A stretch of 6,986 nt of DNA from Pseudomonadota bacterium (GTDB taxonomy: Bacteria; Pseudomonadota; Alphaproteobacteria; Micropepsales; Micropepsaceae). A program made the translations under genes and the position numbers. The notes beneath the pieces are model-generated. The model searched no databases and was not told where the DNA came from. It was given only the letters and a program-made list of their open reading frames with translations. Positions 1 through 5,955 of this stretch are shown one piece after another. The stretch lies in the NCBI GenBank assembly GCA_021817355.1, contig JAKAVI010000047.1, positions 1-6,986 on the forward strand. The letters run 5' to 3'. The number at the start of each line of letters is the position of its first letter. The stretch's first letter is position 1.

Positions 1-752
1 GAGCAATCACGGATATAGCTCGACGTGACGAAGGCGTTGCCGGAATACGTTTTGCCGTAACGACGATCCTGCAGCACCGGGTGAAAGCCGGCGAAATCGT
101 CGGTGGCGTGTCGGATCGCCTTTATCGTGAACGCCGCAAAGGCGGTGCCCAGCGCGTGAAGTTGCTCGCGGCCCAGTGGTTTCGGCCTGGCGTAGACATG
201 AGCGGTTTTCCCGGTCGCGATGTGGAAGACTGCCAAACCTATGGGTCCAGTCTCCTTATACCAGCCGCTCACATCAATGCCGATTTTGCCGTTGACCAAG
301 AGAACATCAAAGGGATCCACCGGTAGGGCAGGCTTGGATTCCTGAACGACGTAACCCGGAATCAAAGGGCCAAATATGCGTATGACAGCAGCGCGGAAAG
401 TCGGATAGTCACTTTGCGTCGCCCAGTCCGGTTGCGGCAGCTTCAGGCGCGCGACCCAGTACTCGGGATGGCCCTGGAACGCGAAATGATCGGAAAGCCA
501 GCATTCGTGAGCTGGGCAGGCAATATTTTCAAGACCTGGCAGCGGGTTCAGCCTGTAGCGACTGACCTTGTCATCGCTGTCGGAGGGCTCGCTGAAACCG
601 CGCAAATTCTTGAAGTTGTTACGGCCTTGGTGCAGCAGCAGCACGGCGTCATGATAGACGTAGTCAGTACCCGCGCGCGATGGTTGGATTCTCGATCCGA
701 AGATAAGTAGCCCCAGAGTGATCGAGGCAAGGATCAGGTGGCGCAAATTCAT
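1..752 (-). CDS. Exported protein of unknown family, 3' part beyond the window
   Basis: The minus strand stays open from an ATG at 752 to base 1, giving 250 residues with no stop, so the C-terminus lies outside. The start is supported by GAGGA about 9 nt upstream. Residues 4-19 are hydrophobic (LRHLILASITLGLLIF) after a basic start, and PSRA-G near residue 27 is a plausible signal peptidase site; an uncleaved anchor is also possible. The mature part has a Cys pair (C79, C84, in CPAHEC), many aromatic and His residues, and a C-terminal half with GKIGIDVSGWY (155-165) and RRYGKTYSGNAF (230-241). I recognise no family. It lies 80 bp downstream of the subtilase gene on the same strand with no clear terminator between, so co-transcription is likely. 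A role as inhibitor, substrate or partner of the protease is inference only. Base composition is lower in GC than the right end of the window. Confidence 0.8.
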   Translation of the reverse strand, partial: MNLRHLILASITLGLLIFGSRIQPSRAGTDYVYHDAVLLLHQGRNNFKNLRGFSEPSDSDDKVSRYRLNPLPGLENIACPAHECWLSDHFAFQGHPEYWVARLKLPQPDWATQSDYPTFRAAVIRIFGPLIPGYVVQESKPALPVDPFDVLLVNGKIGIDVSGWYKETGPIGLAVFHIATGKTAHVYARPKPLGREQLHALGTAFAAFTIKAIRHATDDFAGFHPVLQDRRYGKTYSGNAFVTSSYIRDC

Positions 753-832
753 AGCGATTTTCCTCGTCCAATCCACATTACGCAAACGCCTGACATTTGA
801 TTGCGGGGTACGCGAGCTGTGCTAGAGGCATG

Positions 833-2695
833 TCAAAGCTTAAACTTAAAGTCCGGCTGGTGAACGTCATAGCTGGAGGGAGGAAAATTTCTCCACAAAT
901 CAACCAAGATGCCAAAAGCCAAGCCAATTGTTTTACCTTTGAAAGGTTGCAAGCTTGCCATCGGGAATTTCAGGGTCACGGGGTAATTCACCCGGCCATC
1001 CCGTTCTGTTCTCAAGCGCATGAGGGAAATAAATGGTTTGCCCGCACTATCCAGCAGTGGCTTGCCATTTTTATCATTCAGGATGGCGGCAGTGGCCCAA
1101 ATCATGTCCTGCATGCAGCAGCGTGAAATTGTATAGCGTATGACTAGGCTACGTCCCTCGATATCTTCAGAAACGTTTGAAACGGTCGTGGGGCCAACAA
1201 GCTTATTGAGGATCACTATTTTTTTGGGATCTGGAATTCCCCACTGCCCGCGTTCGAAAGCCGGTACACGTGGATCATATTGGTTGTCATCTGAAACCAG
1301 TTCGACAAGGTTTTTGAGGTTATAACCGACATATGGAGCAAAAAGCGCGGTTATAAGTGGCGCTGCATAAGAAGTGCCTGCCAATTCGTGGCCGCCTAAC
1401 TTGAACTCGTCCGGTCCCAGGACATCAGGGATGAGTTTGCCATCGGGTTTCTGGCCAATATCGGAAAAGGGCGAGGGGACCAACTTTCCGCTCGCGGATT
1501 TGCCGAAGCCGCCAACGGAAATCACGAAAGGATTATCGTAGTAGTTATTCGCGGGAGCCGTCTGCAGACCGTTAAAATCAGGCATGGGTCCTGAATACGA
1601 ACCTGATGACGAATTTGAATAACTTACCACCTGTAATCGCATTGGTATTCCGCTTGCCGGACCAGCGAGGCGCTTAATGCGAATAATGGCGGGCATTTCA
1701 TGCGATGGGGCAAAATGAAGAATGATGCTCTGAATATTTTGCTTCGGTGACGATGTTACACTCGCTAACGTCTTGCCCTGAGGGCTATCCAATTCTAACT
1801 CATAGCGTGCTTCGGGGTGCGTGCTGGTACCCCACCCAAAGCAGATCGCATTATTGTTTGGCTTCGGAGCCAGGACAATACGTTCAGCGTCAATGCTGCT
1901 ACCCGGGATTCGCGCCGCTTGAGCCGCAGTACGAAAACCAACGAAGTCCCCACGACCCGTGTCGATCGATGTCCAGGTGTTAACGCTCTGCCGATCATTA
2001 CCGACGGCATTGAATGCGAACACTTGCAACGGCACGAAATTTATTCGCAGCTCGGATGCTACAGCACTTCCATATTTGCGATACAGCGAACAATCACTGG
2101 CTCCCCCCACGCTCAAATTGAAGACACGAACCCCATGCCCATAGAGTGTATCGACAGCGGTTTCCACACCAACTTCGCTATCGTCAGCTAATGCAACGGC
2201 ATAAATTGGCACCGTTGGCAGGACAGCGCGCAACACCCGATATACCCAATAGCCATGATCGCTTAAGTTGGGTTCTTGGCTGGGCGCACTACCGGGAGCG
2301 GAAACACTCAACAATTTGGTTATCTTCGCTTCGTTCGGATGGGCGGCCAGCCATTTTCTTAGTCCGTGGAAGCCAAGATCAACGATCCCAATCTGTCCCC
2401 CAGGAATGCGCGCAACAGGATTTGGAGCGGCTTTGTTTAGCCCAATGAAAGACATCGCTTGATCGAGCGACATGAAGTGCGCCTTTGGAGCCGGTGCAGA
2501 CGCCAATTCTGAGTTGGATGGGGCCGGAATCGTCATCGCAGGAACTCTGCGGTGGAATTCTTTCATGCGGATGGCATCGGGGGTGGTGGGGGTAGTTGTC
2601 ATCCCCGTCTGGCCCGCGGCGGAATGCGCCGTCACGCTTGAAAAACTTAGAAACAGTCCAAGGATTGGAAACCCCAAAGCATTCAACTTCAACAT
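833..2695 (-). CDS. Secreted subtilisin-like serine protease (peptidase family S8)
   Basis: 620 residues. An N-terminal hydrophobic stretch (about 5-22) followed by AHSA-AG near residue 26 indicates Sec export. Residues 27-100 are a Ser/Pro/Thr/Ala-rich linker without a recognisable I9 propeptide. The S8 catalytic triad is readable: Asp106 in GIVDLGFHG, His147 in SDHGYWVYRVL (family norm HGTHVAG), oxyanion Asn233 in AVGND, and Ser442 in AGTSYAAP. The usual approach to the Ser is also present: NPFVISVGGFG (388-398), SPFSDIG (408-414), DGKLIPDV (418-425). Asn233 and Ser442 are about 209 residues apart, far more than in subtilisin. Residues about 282-360 (CFGWG, YELELDSPQGK, IRIKRL, LQVVSYS) resemble the beta-sandwich inserted in some S8 proteases. 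Residues about 500-620 form a predicted beta-rich tail with adjacent C526/C527. AAGGGGG 5 nt before the ATG supports the start. It is probably the first gene of a two-gene unit. Substrate unknown. Confidence 0.9.
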   Translation of the reverse strand: MLKLNALGFPILGLFLSFSSVTAHSAAGQTGMTTTPTTPDAIRMKEFHRRVPAMTIPAPSNSELASAPAPKAHFMSLDQAMSFIGLNKAAPNPVARIPGGQIGIVDLGFHGLRKWLAAHPNEAKITKLLSVSAPGSAPSQEPNLSDHGYWVYRVLRAVLPTVPIYAVALADDSEVGVETAVDTLYGHGVRVFNLSVGGASDCSLYRKYGSAVASELRINFVPLQVFAFNAVGNDRQSVNTWTSIDTGRGDFVGFRTAAQAARIPGSSIDAERIVLAPKPNNNAICFGWGTSTHPEARYELELDSPQGKTLASVTSSPKQNIQSIILHFAPSHEMPAIIRIKRLAGPASGIPMRLQVVSYSNSSSGSYSGPMPDFNGLQTAPANNYYDNPFVISVGGFGKSASGKLVPSPFSDIGQKPDGKLIPDVLGPDEFKLGGHELAGTSYAAPLITALFAPYVGYNLKNLVELVSDDNQYDPRVPAFERGQWGIPDPKKIVILNKLVGPTTVSNVSEDIEGRSLVIRYTISRCCMQDMIWATAAILNDKNGKPLLDSAGKPFISLMRLRTERDGRVNYPVTLKFPMASLQPFKGKTIGLAFGILVDLWRNFPPSSYDVHQPDFKFKL

Positions 2696-2713
2696 TATGC
2701 CCCCTTGAAGTCT

Positions 2714-2743
2714 CTAATACGCGGAGACGATTCAGAAAGTTGA
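2714..2743 (-). promoter_or_regulatory. Weak candidate promoter of the subtilase unit
   Basis: On the minus strand TCAACT (2743-2738, three matches to TTGACA) and TATTAG (2719-2714, four matches to TATAAT) are 18 nt apart, about 20 nt upstream of the subtilase ATG. This is the best sigma70-like pair seen upstream, but it is poor and would need an activator. The tandem heptamer at 2740-2753 overlaps its -35 end, which would suit such control. Low certainty. Confidence 0.2.
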
Positions 2744-2753
2744 CGTTTGACGT
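2740..2753. repeat. Tandem heptamer TTGACGT x2
   Basis: TTGACGT occurs twice with no spacer (2740-2746 and 2747-2753); on the minus strand this reads ACGTCAA ACGTCAA. It lies about 45-58 bp upstream of the subtilase start and overlaps the candidate -35 box. Direct seven-base repeats here could be a binding site for a regulator, but no regulator gene is in the window. The repeat is certain; a function is inferred. Confidence 0.6.
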
Positions 2754-2777
2754 GGTGGGGGGCCACGGAGTGTCTGA

Positions 2778-2795
2778 CCGGGTTGGCCGGGTTGG
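2778..2795. repeat. Tandem nonamer CCGGGTTGG x2
   Basis: Two exact, adjacent copies of CCGGGTTGG (2778-2786, 2787-2795), about 85-100 bp upstream of the subtilase start and 25 bp beyond the TTGACGT pair. It may be a second operator-like repeat or simple slippage. No protein-coding frame explains it. Confidence 0.6.
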
Positions 2796-2834
2796 TTTAG
2801 AAGGGAATCCGGGTACTTTTGCGTGGATTTTCTA

Positions 2835-2856
2835 GCACATGATCATGATGTTGTGC
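2835..2856. repeat. Imperfect inverted repeat containing a perfect palindrome
   Basis: GCACA (2835-2839) pairs with TGTGC (2852-2856) across 12 bases, and CATGATCATG (2838-2847) is a perfect 10-bp palindrome inside it. It could be an operator or a fragment of a mobile-element end. It is not followed by a T run, so it does not look like a terminator. Confidence 0.35.
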
Positions 2857-2961
2857 AGATTTCCCCGCGTCATGCAAGGACTGCGTAATCCGACGGCGCA
2901 GGGAAATCGGTGTCGCGTCCATGCCGTGGGCGATCTCGACAGGCAGTTGGAGTGACGCTGA

Positions 2962-3255
2962 TGGGGCGCCGGACGACAAAGGCTTGACGCGGACTCCCGC
3001 CTTGTAAGAGCCCAGATAGTGGCCCGAGGCACCATCGAGGCCCTGACCCGGGAAACCATCTGGATAGCCACCGGCGCCTATAGTGGGTCCTTGGCGAGGG
3101 ACAGGTGAGCGTGTAAGTCCAGTAGCGCACCCTCTCCCGTTTATTCGGCAACCGTCGTTCGCTTTCGGGATGCGAAGACCGCCGAAATTAGGAAGCAGGC
3201 CGTTGCGAGGGTGGTCGCCTCGGACATTTTTTCCAACCCGGTGAAATTAAAGTAG
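2962..3255 (+). pseudogene. Possible gene debris, one frame with an internal stop
   Basis: One plus-strand frame is open from just after a TGA at 2959-2961 to TAG at 3253-3255 and is broken once, by TGA at 3106-3108. Before the break it reads protein-like sequence (RAQIVARGTIEALTRETIW, then GAYSGSLARDR). After it comes VYSATVVRFRDAKTAEIRKQ and ASDIFSNPVKLK. Most codons end in G or C, as expected for a coding frame in this genome. There is no start codon with a ribosome site and I recognise no family. It may be the remains of a gene cut by an insertion, or chance open frame in GC-rich DNA. Confidence 0.2.
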
Positions 3256-3369
3256 GCACCCTCCTAAGAGTGCTGAAGTTCTTTCTCTGTGCACGTGGCG
3301 AGGGTGTGTGCTGCTGCCAGTTGTCCCAATTCCCCCAAATACCCAGCGCTCTACAGAACCCCGTAAGTA

Positions 3370-3408
3370 AGGGCGGGCGCGGAAAAGCAAAGTTCCCACC
3401 CCCGCCCT
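3370..3408 (+). promoter_or_regulatory. Stem-loop upstream of the transposase start
   Basis: AGGGCGGG (3370-3377) and CCCGCCCT (3401-3408) are perfect 8-bp complements around a 23-base, A-rich loop, ending 38 bp before the ATG at 3447. No T run follows, so it is not a typical intrinsic terminator. Insertion sequences often carry such structures near the left end, where they block translation from transcripts entering from outside; that role here is inferred. Confidence 0.35.
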
Positions 3409-3446
3409 CCGGTGTCTGCGCGTCAAGAAATGACAAACCGGAAATC

Positions 3447-4913
3447 ATGCTGAAAAAGAACGTGGGGCCGAGCGGCATGGACAAGGCGACGGACGACGAG
3501 CCACGCGGCCACGAGAAGTCGGGCAAGAACAAGAGCCAGCGCCGCCGCGGCAGCCACAGAGATAATCTGGCCATCACCGACGAGCGGCGGCTTGAAGCCG
3601 AGGAGGTGCCGGTCGGGTCCCGGTTCAAAGGCTATGCGAACTTTCTCGTCCAGGACCTTTTGATCCAGCCGCAGGTGACGCTTTATCGGCGCGAACTGTG
3701 GCAGACGCCGGATGGGCGCATGGTGGTGGCGCCATTACCCGAGGGCATTGATGGCCATTTTGGCCCGGAGCTGCGCCGCTTTGTGCTGATGCAATATTAT
3801 CAGGGTCAGGTCACGGTTGCGCGGTTGGTGACGCTTCTGCGCAGTTTTGGCATGGTCATTTCCAAGCGCCAGGTGATGCGCCTGTTGAATGACGGCAAGG
3901 ACGCCTTCCTGGCCGAGGCACAGGCCGTGCTGCGGGCAGGACTTTCCAACGCCCCCTGGGTCACGGTCGACGATACTGGGGCCCGCCATAAGGGCACCAA
4001 CGCCTATTGCACCCAGATCGGCAATGACCGCTTTACCTGGTTTTCTACCACCGGCTCGAAGAGCCGTGTCAATTTCCTCGAACTGCTGCGGGCAGGACAT
4101 CGCGATTACGTCCTCAATGACGCGGCCCTCGCCTATATGCGTGAGCGCGGTCTTGCGGCCACGCTGATCGCAGCTCTGGCAGAAGGTGGCGAGCGGTGCT
4201 TTGCCGATAAAGAGGCGTGGCAGGCCCATCTCAACGACCTCGCTCTGGCCAGCCAATCCGCCAACACCAATGCCGTTCTGATCGCCACCGAAGGGACCTT
4301 ATGGGGCGCAATCAAGGCCCACGGCCTGCTCGATGACATGGTCATCGTCAGCGACGATGCCGGGCAGTTCAATGTCGGTGCCCACGGATTATGCTGGGTG
4401 CACGCAGAGCGCCTCGTCCATAAACTCGACACCTTCACCGAGGCCCAACGCAAGGCGCAGGCGAAAATGCGAAAGCTGATCTGGCGCTTCTATCGCTCCC
4501 TCAAAGCCTATCGCCGTCATCCAAGCCTCCAGCGTAAGGCTAGCCTCGACGCCCGCTTCGACATCATCTTCAGGCGCAAAACAGGGTTTGGTGCCCTCGA
4601 CCGACTGCTCAAACGCCTCCATGCCAACAAGCGCGAATTGCTGATGGTCCTCGATCATCCAGAAATCCCGCTGCACACCAACGGTTCCGAAAATGACATC
4701 CGCAGTCACGTCACCAAGCGCAAGGTCTCCGGCGGCACCCGCAGCGACCTCGGCCGCGACTGCCGAGACGCATTTCTCGGGCTGAGCAAAACCTGCGCCA
4801 AGCTGGGGATCTCATTCGCCAATTATCTCGGCACAAGGCTCGCCGTGCCAGGGGCACCCTTCGTGCCCCCCCTGGACCACCTCGTCGCTCTCTCAACCCT
4901 CAATTCCACCTGA
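3447..4913 (+). CDS. IS66-family DDE transposase (TnpC-like)
   Basis: 488 residues from ATG 3447; ATG 3477 (478 residues) is an equally possible start. The frame is open back to a GTG at 3270, but the extra 59 residues are Pro/Gly/Cys-rich and look untranslated. Numbering from 3447: a basic Lys/Arg-rich N-terminus (about 15-45), a helical region, then the catalytic domain with VTVDDTGARHKG (first Asp, 175 or 176), MVIVSDDAGQF (second Asp, 303 or 304) followed by GLCWVHAERLVHKL, and the Glu motif HTNGSENDIRSHVTKRKVSGG (Glu415), ending AFLGLSKTCAKLGISFANYL. The order and the C-terminal signature match IS66 TnpC, where the Glu lies in an N-x-AERA-x-RP motif; here it is divergent. No N-terminal zinc-finger cysteine cluster is seen. 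The full-length frame suggests a potentially active enzyme. The ribosome site is weak at both starts. Confidence 0.85.
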   Translation: MLKKNVGPSGMDKATDDEPRGHEKSGKNKSQRRRGSHRDNLAITDERRLEAEEVPVGSRFKGYANFLVQDLLIQPQVTLYRRELWQTPDGRMVVAPLPEGIDGHFGPELRRFVLMQYYQGQVTVARLVTLLRSFGMVISKRQVMRLLNDGKDAFLAEAQAVLRAGLSNAPWVTVDDTGARHKGTNAYCTQIGNDRFTWFSTTGSKSRVNFLELLRAGHRDYVLNDAALAYMRERGLAATLIAALAEGGERCFADKEAWQAHLNDLALASQSANTNAVLIATEGTLWGAIKAHGLLDDMVIVSDDAGQFNVGAHGLCWVHAERLVHKLDTFTEAQRKAQAKMRKLIWRFYRSLKAYRRHPSLQRKASLDARFDIIFRRKTGFGALDRLLKRLHANKRELLMVLDHPEIPLHTNGSENDIRSHVTKRKVSGGTRSDLGRDCRDAFLGLSKTCAKLGISFANYLGTRLAVPGAPFVPPLDHLVALSTLNST

Positions 4914-4966
4914 CCGCCAGTACTTTTGCCCCTGTTACTGTTCGAAGAAGTAAGAGGTTGATTTAT

Positions 4967-5041
4967 TGGCGCTCCCAAGGGGAATCGAACCCCTGTTTCA
5001 GCCTTGAGAGGGCCGCGTCCTAACCGCTAGACGATGGGAGC
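4967..5041 (-). tRNA. tRNA-Glu (anticodon CTC)
   Basis: The minus strand folds into a full 75-nt cloverleaf: acceptor GCTCCCA / TGGGAGC with seven pairs; D arm GTC-TAGCGGTTAG-GAC; anticodon arm CGGCC-CTCTCAA-GGCTG with one G-T pair; a four-base variable loop; T arm AGGGG-TTCGATT-CCCCT; discriminator G; and an encoded CCA. The loop puts CTC at 34-36, which reads GAG (Glu). The layout matches bacterial tRNA-Glu closely. The 3' end faces the transposase side, the usual orientation for islands that integrate at tRNA 3' ends. No clear terminator follows. Confidence 0.97.
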
Positions 5042-5058
5042 CTGGCTCGAGGCGGGGC

Positions 5059-5087
5059 TTATAGCGCCTCGGCAGGGCCGTGAGCAA
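5059..5087 (-). promoter_or_regulatory. Sigma70-type promoter of tRNA-Glu
   Basis: On the minus strand TTGCTC (5087-5082) and CTATAA (5064-5059) are 17 nt apart. A GC-rich stretch follows before the mature tRNA 5' end at 5041, leaving a leader of about 10 nt. Such a GC-rich discriminator is typical of stringently controlled tRNA and rRNA promoters. Position and spacing fit well; the boxes are near consensus but not perfect. Confidence 0.55.
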
Positions 5088-5146
5088 GCTGATGAGGTCT
5101 TTTATGACAATGCCGGGTCGTGCCAGGTTTGAGGGCCTGCATTGAC

Positions 5147-5569
5147 TCAGGGGCAGCTTACCAGACACAGGGGACGAAAGCGGTTCTGGGTGAAGACGAA
5201 GGCGCCAAGCTCGCCCGAATTGCCTTGCTGAACCGCTTGAATGAGCCAGAGGAACCCCTCCTCATTGGCGCCGTCCAGATCACGCGCCGAGGGAGCTGGC
5301 TGTCCGTTGGGATGGGAGTGATAGCAGCCGATGAGGCCATGGGCAGTGCCACGCAGCCTGCGCAGAAGGGTGATGTGGGTTCGGGGGTCTATTTCGAAGC
5401 GGTCAGGGGCGGATGCAAGGTTGGCGGAGGGATGGAGCATGACAGCATGCATCATCGTCCCCGAAAGGATGCCCTCGATCAGCCCGCAGCATTCTCGCGG
5501 AAAGCTCTCTGCGGCTTCGCGGGCAATCTGCGCCCTCAACCCATCCGCCAGAACCAGCCCGTCGATCAT
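5147..5569 (-). CDS. JAMM/MPN+ metallopeptidase, M67 family
   Basis: 140 residues, the usual size of a stand-alone bacterial JAMM domain. The zinc-peptidase signature is complete: catalytic Glu26 in FPRECCGLIEG, and the zinc ligands in HSHPNGQPAPSARD (His84, His86, Asp97, with Ser94). In this family a zinc-bound water cleaves isopeptide or peptide bonds; bacterial members often process ubiquitin-like sulfur-carrier proteins or amino-acid conjugates. No carrier protein or E1-like gene is next to it, so the substrate is open. No signal peptide or membrane segment is seen, so it is probably cytoplasmic. The start overlaps the stop of the upstream membrane-protein gene as ATGA (5566-5569), with no ribosome site of its own, which indicates translational coupling. 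The stop is 60 bp before the tRNA-Glu promoter boxes. Confidence 0.9.
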   Translation of the reverse strand: MIDGLVLADGLRAQIAREAAESFPRECCGLIEGILSGTMMHAVMLHPSANLASAPDRFEIDPRTHITLLRRLRGTAHGLIGCYHSHPNGQPAPSARDLDGANEEGFLWLIQAVQQGNSGELGAFVFTQNRFRPLCLVSCP

Positions 5570-5955
5570 GGTTTTGCAGCAGGCGCCAGGATCCGCGCAA
5601 CCAGATGTCCGTCCCTGAGGTCGAAGATGTCGACTTCCTGGCCACGGCCTGTTTCAAGCTTGAGGACGAGACGGTCCTGAGCCACGCGCACCGTCTTGAT
5701 GTCCGCTTGGTCAGGCAGGGTGAAGCTGCGCGTGCCCTGAGGCTGGGCAGTGCTCGCAGTGGTGGGCTCCACCGGTTTACTGTGACGCAGGAAGCCATAG
5801 ATGAGCAGGCCGATACCGATCACGATCAGGGTCGAAAGCACCACCACCAGGCTGACCGCAAAGGTATGGAGCGGTCCTCTCTCAGAAGATGGATTGACCT
5901 TGAGGGCGCCGCGCGCCACATCCTCGTTCATGTCACGATCCGAAGTGCCTGACAT
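5566..5955 (-). CDS. Small one-segment membrane protein, DUF6476-like
   Basis: 129 residues from ATG 5955, chosen because GGAGGG stands 4 nt upstream; the frame is open further upstream but only across the divergent gene. A polar N-terminus (1-30) is followed by one membrane segment (about 32-56, AVSLVVVLSTLIVIGIGLLI), a Pro/Thr/Ser-rich linker (57-76), and a small domain reading FTLPDQADIKTVRVAQDRL, then EVDIFDLRDGHLVARI. The hydrophobic segment plus an LP-x-ga...drl...ifDl..G pattern resembles DUF6476 proteins, which I recall beside pseudouridine synthase genes in alphaproteobacteria; this match is from memory. The C-terminal domain is probably periplasmic by length and charge. Function unknown. 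It is the first gene of a coupled pair with the M67 peptidase. Confidence 0.8.
   Translation of the reverse strand: MSGTSDRDMNEDVARGALKVNPSSERGPLHTFAVSLVVVLSTLIVIGIGLLIYGFLRHSKPVEPTTASTAQPQGTRSFTLPDQADIKTVRVAQDRLVLKLETGRGQEVDIFDLRDGHLVARILAPAAKP

Larger units (their letters stand above)
2696..3446. other. Long gene-poor stretch between protease and transposase
   Basis: About 750 bp with no convincing intact gene on either strand. From left to right it holds the protease 5' region with tandem repeats (2740-2795), a palindromic patch (2835-2856), possible gene debris (2962-3255), a second possible short hairpin pairing CCAGAT near 3013 with ATCTGG near 3057, and the hairpin at 3370-3408. The open frames here, on both strands, lack ribosome sites and recognisable protein motifs. 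GC content rises across it towards the transposase. It probably combines the protease regulatory region with decayed sequence and the left end of the insertion sequence. Confidence 0.5.
3270..4940 (+). mobile_element. IS66-like insertion sequence, ends not determined
   Basis: The element is recognised by its transposase only. The limits given are approximate: upstream of the ATG the sequence is non-coding in character from about 3256, and downstream only 53 bp separate the transposase stop from the tRNA gene. I compared the left region with the reverse complement of 4914-4966 and found no convincing inverted repeats and no 8-bp target duplication of the kind IS66 makes. There is no TnpA or TnpB partner as in classical IS66 elements, so it fits the single-ORF type (such as the ISBst12 group) or a one-ended remnant. 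Confidence 0.45.

Noticed and set aside
2990..3140. Group II intron or structured RNA suggested by short inverted repeats
   Set aside because: No domain V-like hairpin, no intron-encoded reverse transcriptase, and the pairings found are short with long loops.
3270..3446. Upstream extension of the transposase to a GTG at 3270
   Set aside because: The 59 extra residues are Pro/Gly/Cys-rich without family similarity, and the hairpin at 3370-3408 falls inside them. The basic N-terminus after ATG 3447 or 3477 is a more natural start.
3735..4709. Minus-strand open frames opposite the transposase
   Set aside because: They are antisense shadows of the DDE transposase frame with no motifs.
4848..4877. 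GC-rich hairpin (CCAGGGGCAC / GTGCCCCCCCTGG) as a terminator
   Set aside because: It lies inside the transposase reading frame, has a bulge, and is not followed by a T run.
3363..4938. GTAAG at 3363 and GTAAC (minus, 4938) as IS66-type terminal repeats
   Set aside because: Similarity stops after a few bases and the 8-bp flanks (AGAACCCC and TGTTCGAA) do not match.
5120..5680. Plus-strand open frame opposite the M67 and membrane-protein genes
   Set aside because: It is antisense to two genes with clear motifs, has no protein features of its own, and is the kind of frame GC-rich DNA gives by chance.
5894..5922. TTGACC at 5894-5899 as -35 of the pseudouridine synthase promoter
   Set aside because: At 17-18 nt spacing the -10 position reads CACATC or ACATCC, too far from TATAAT.
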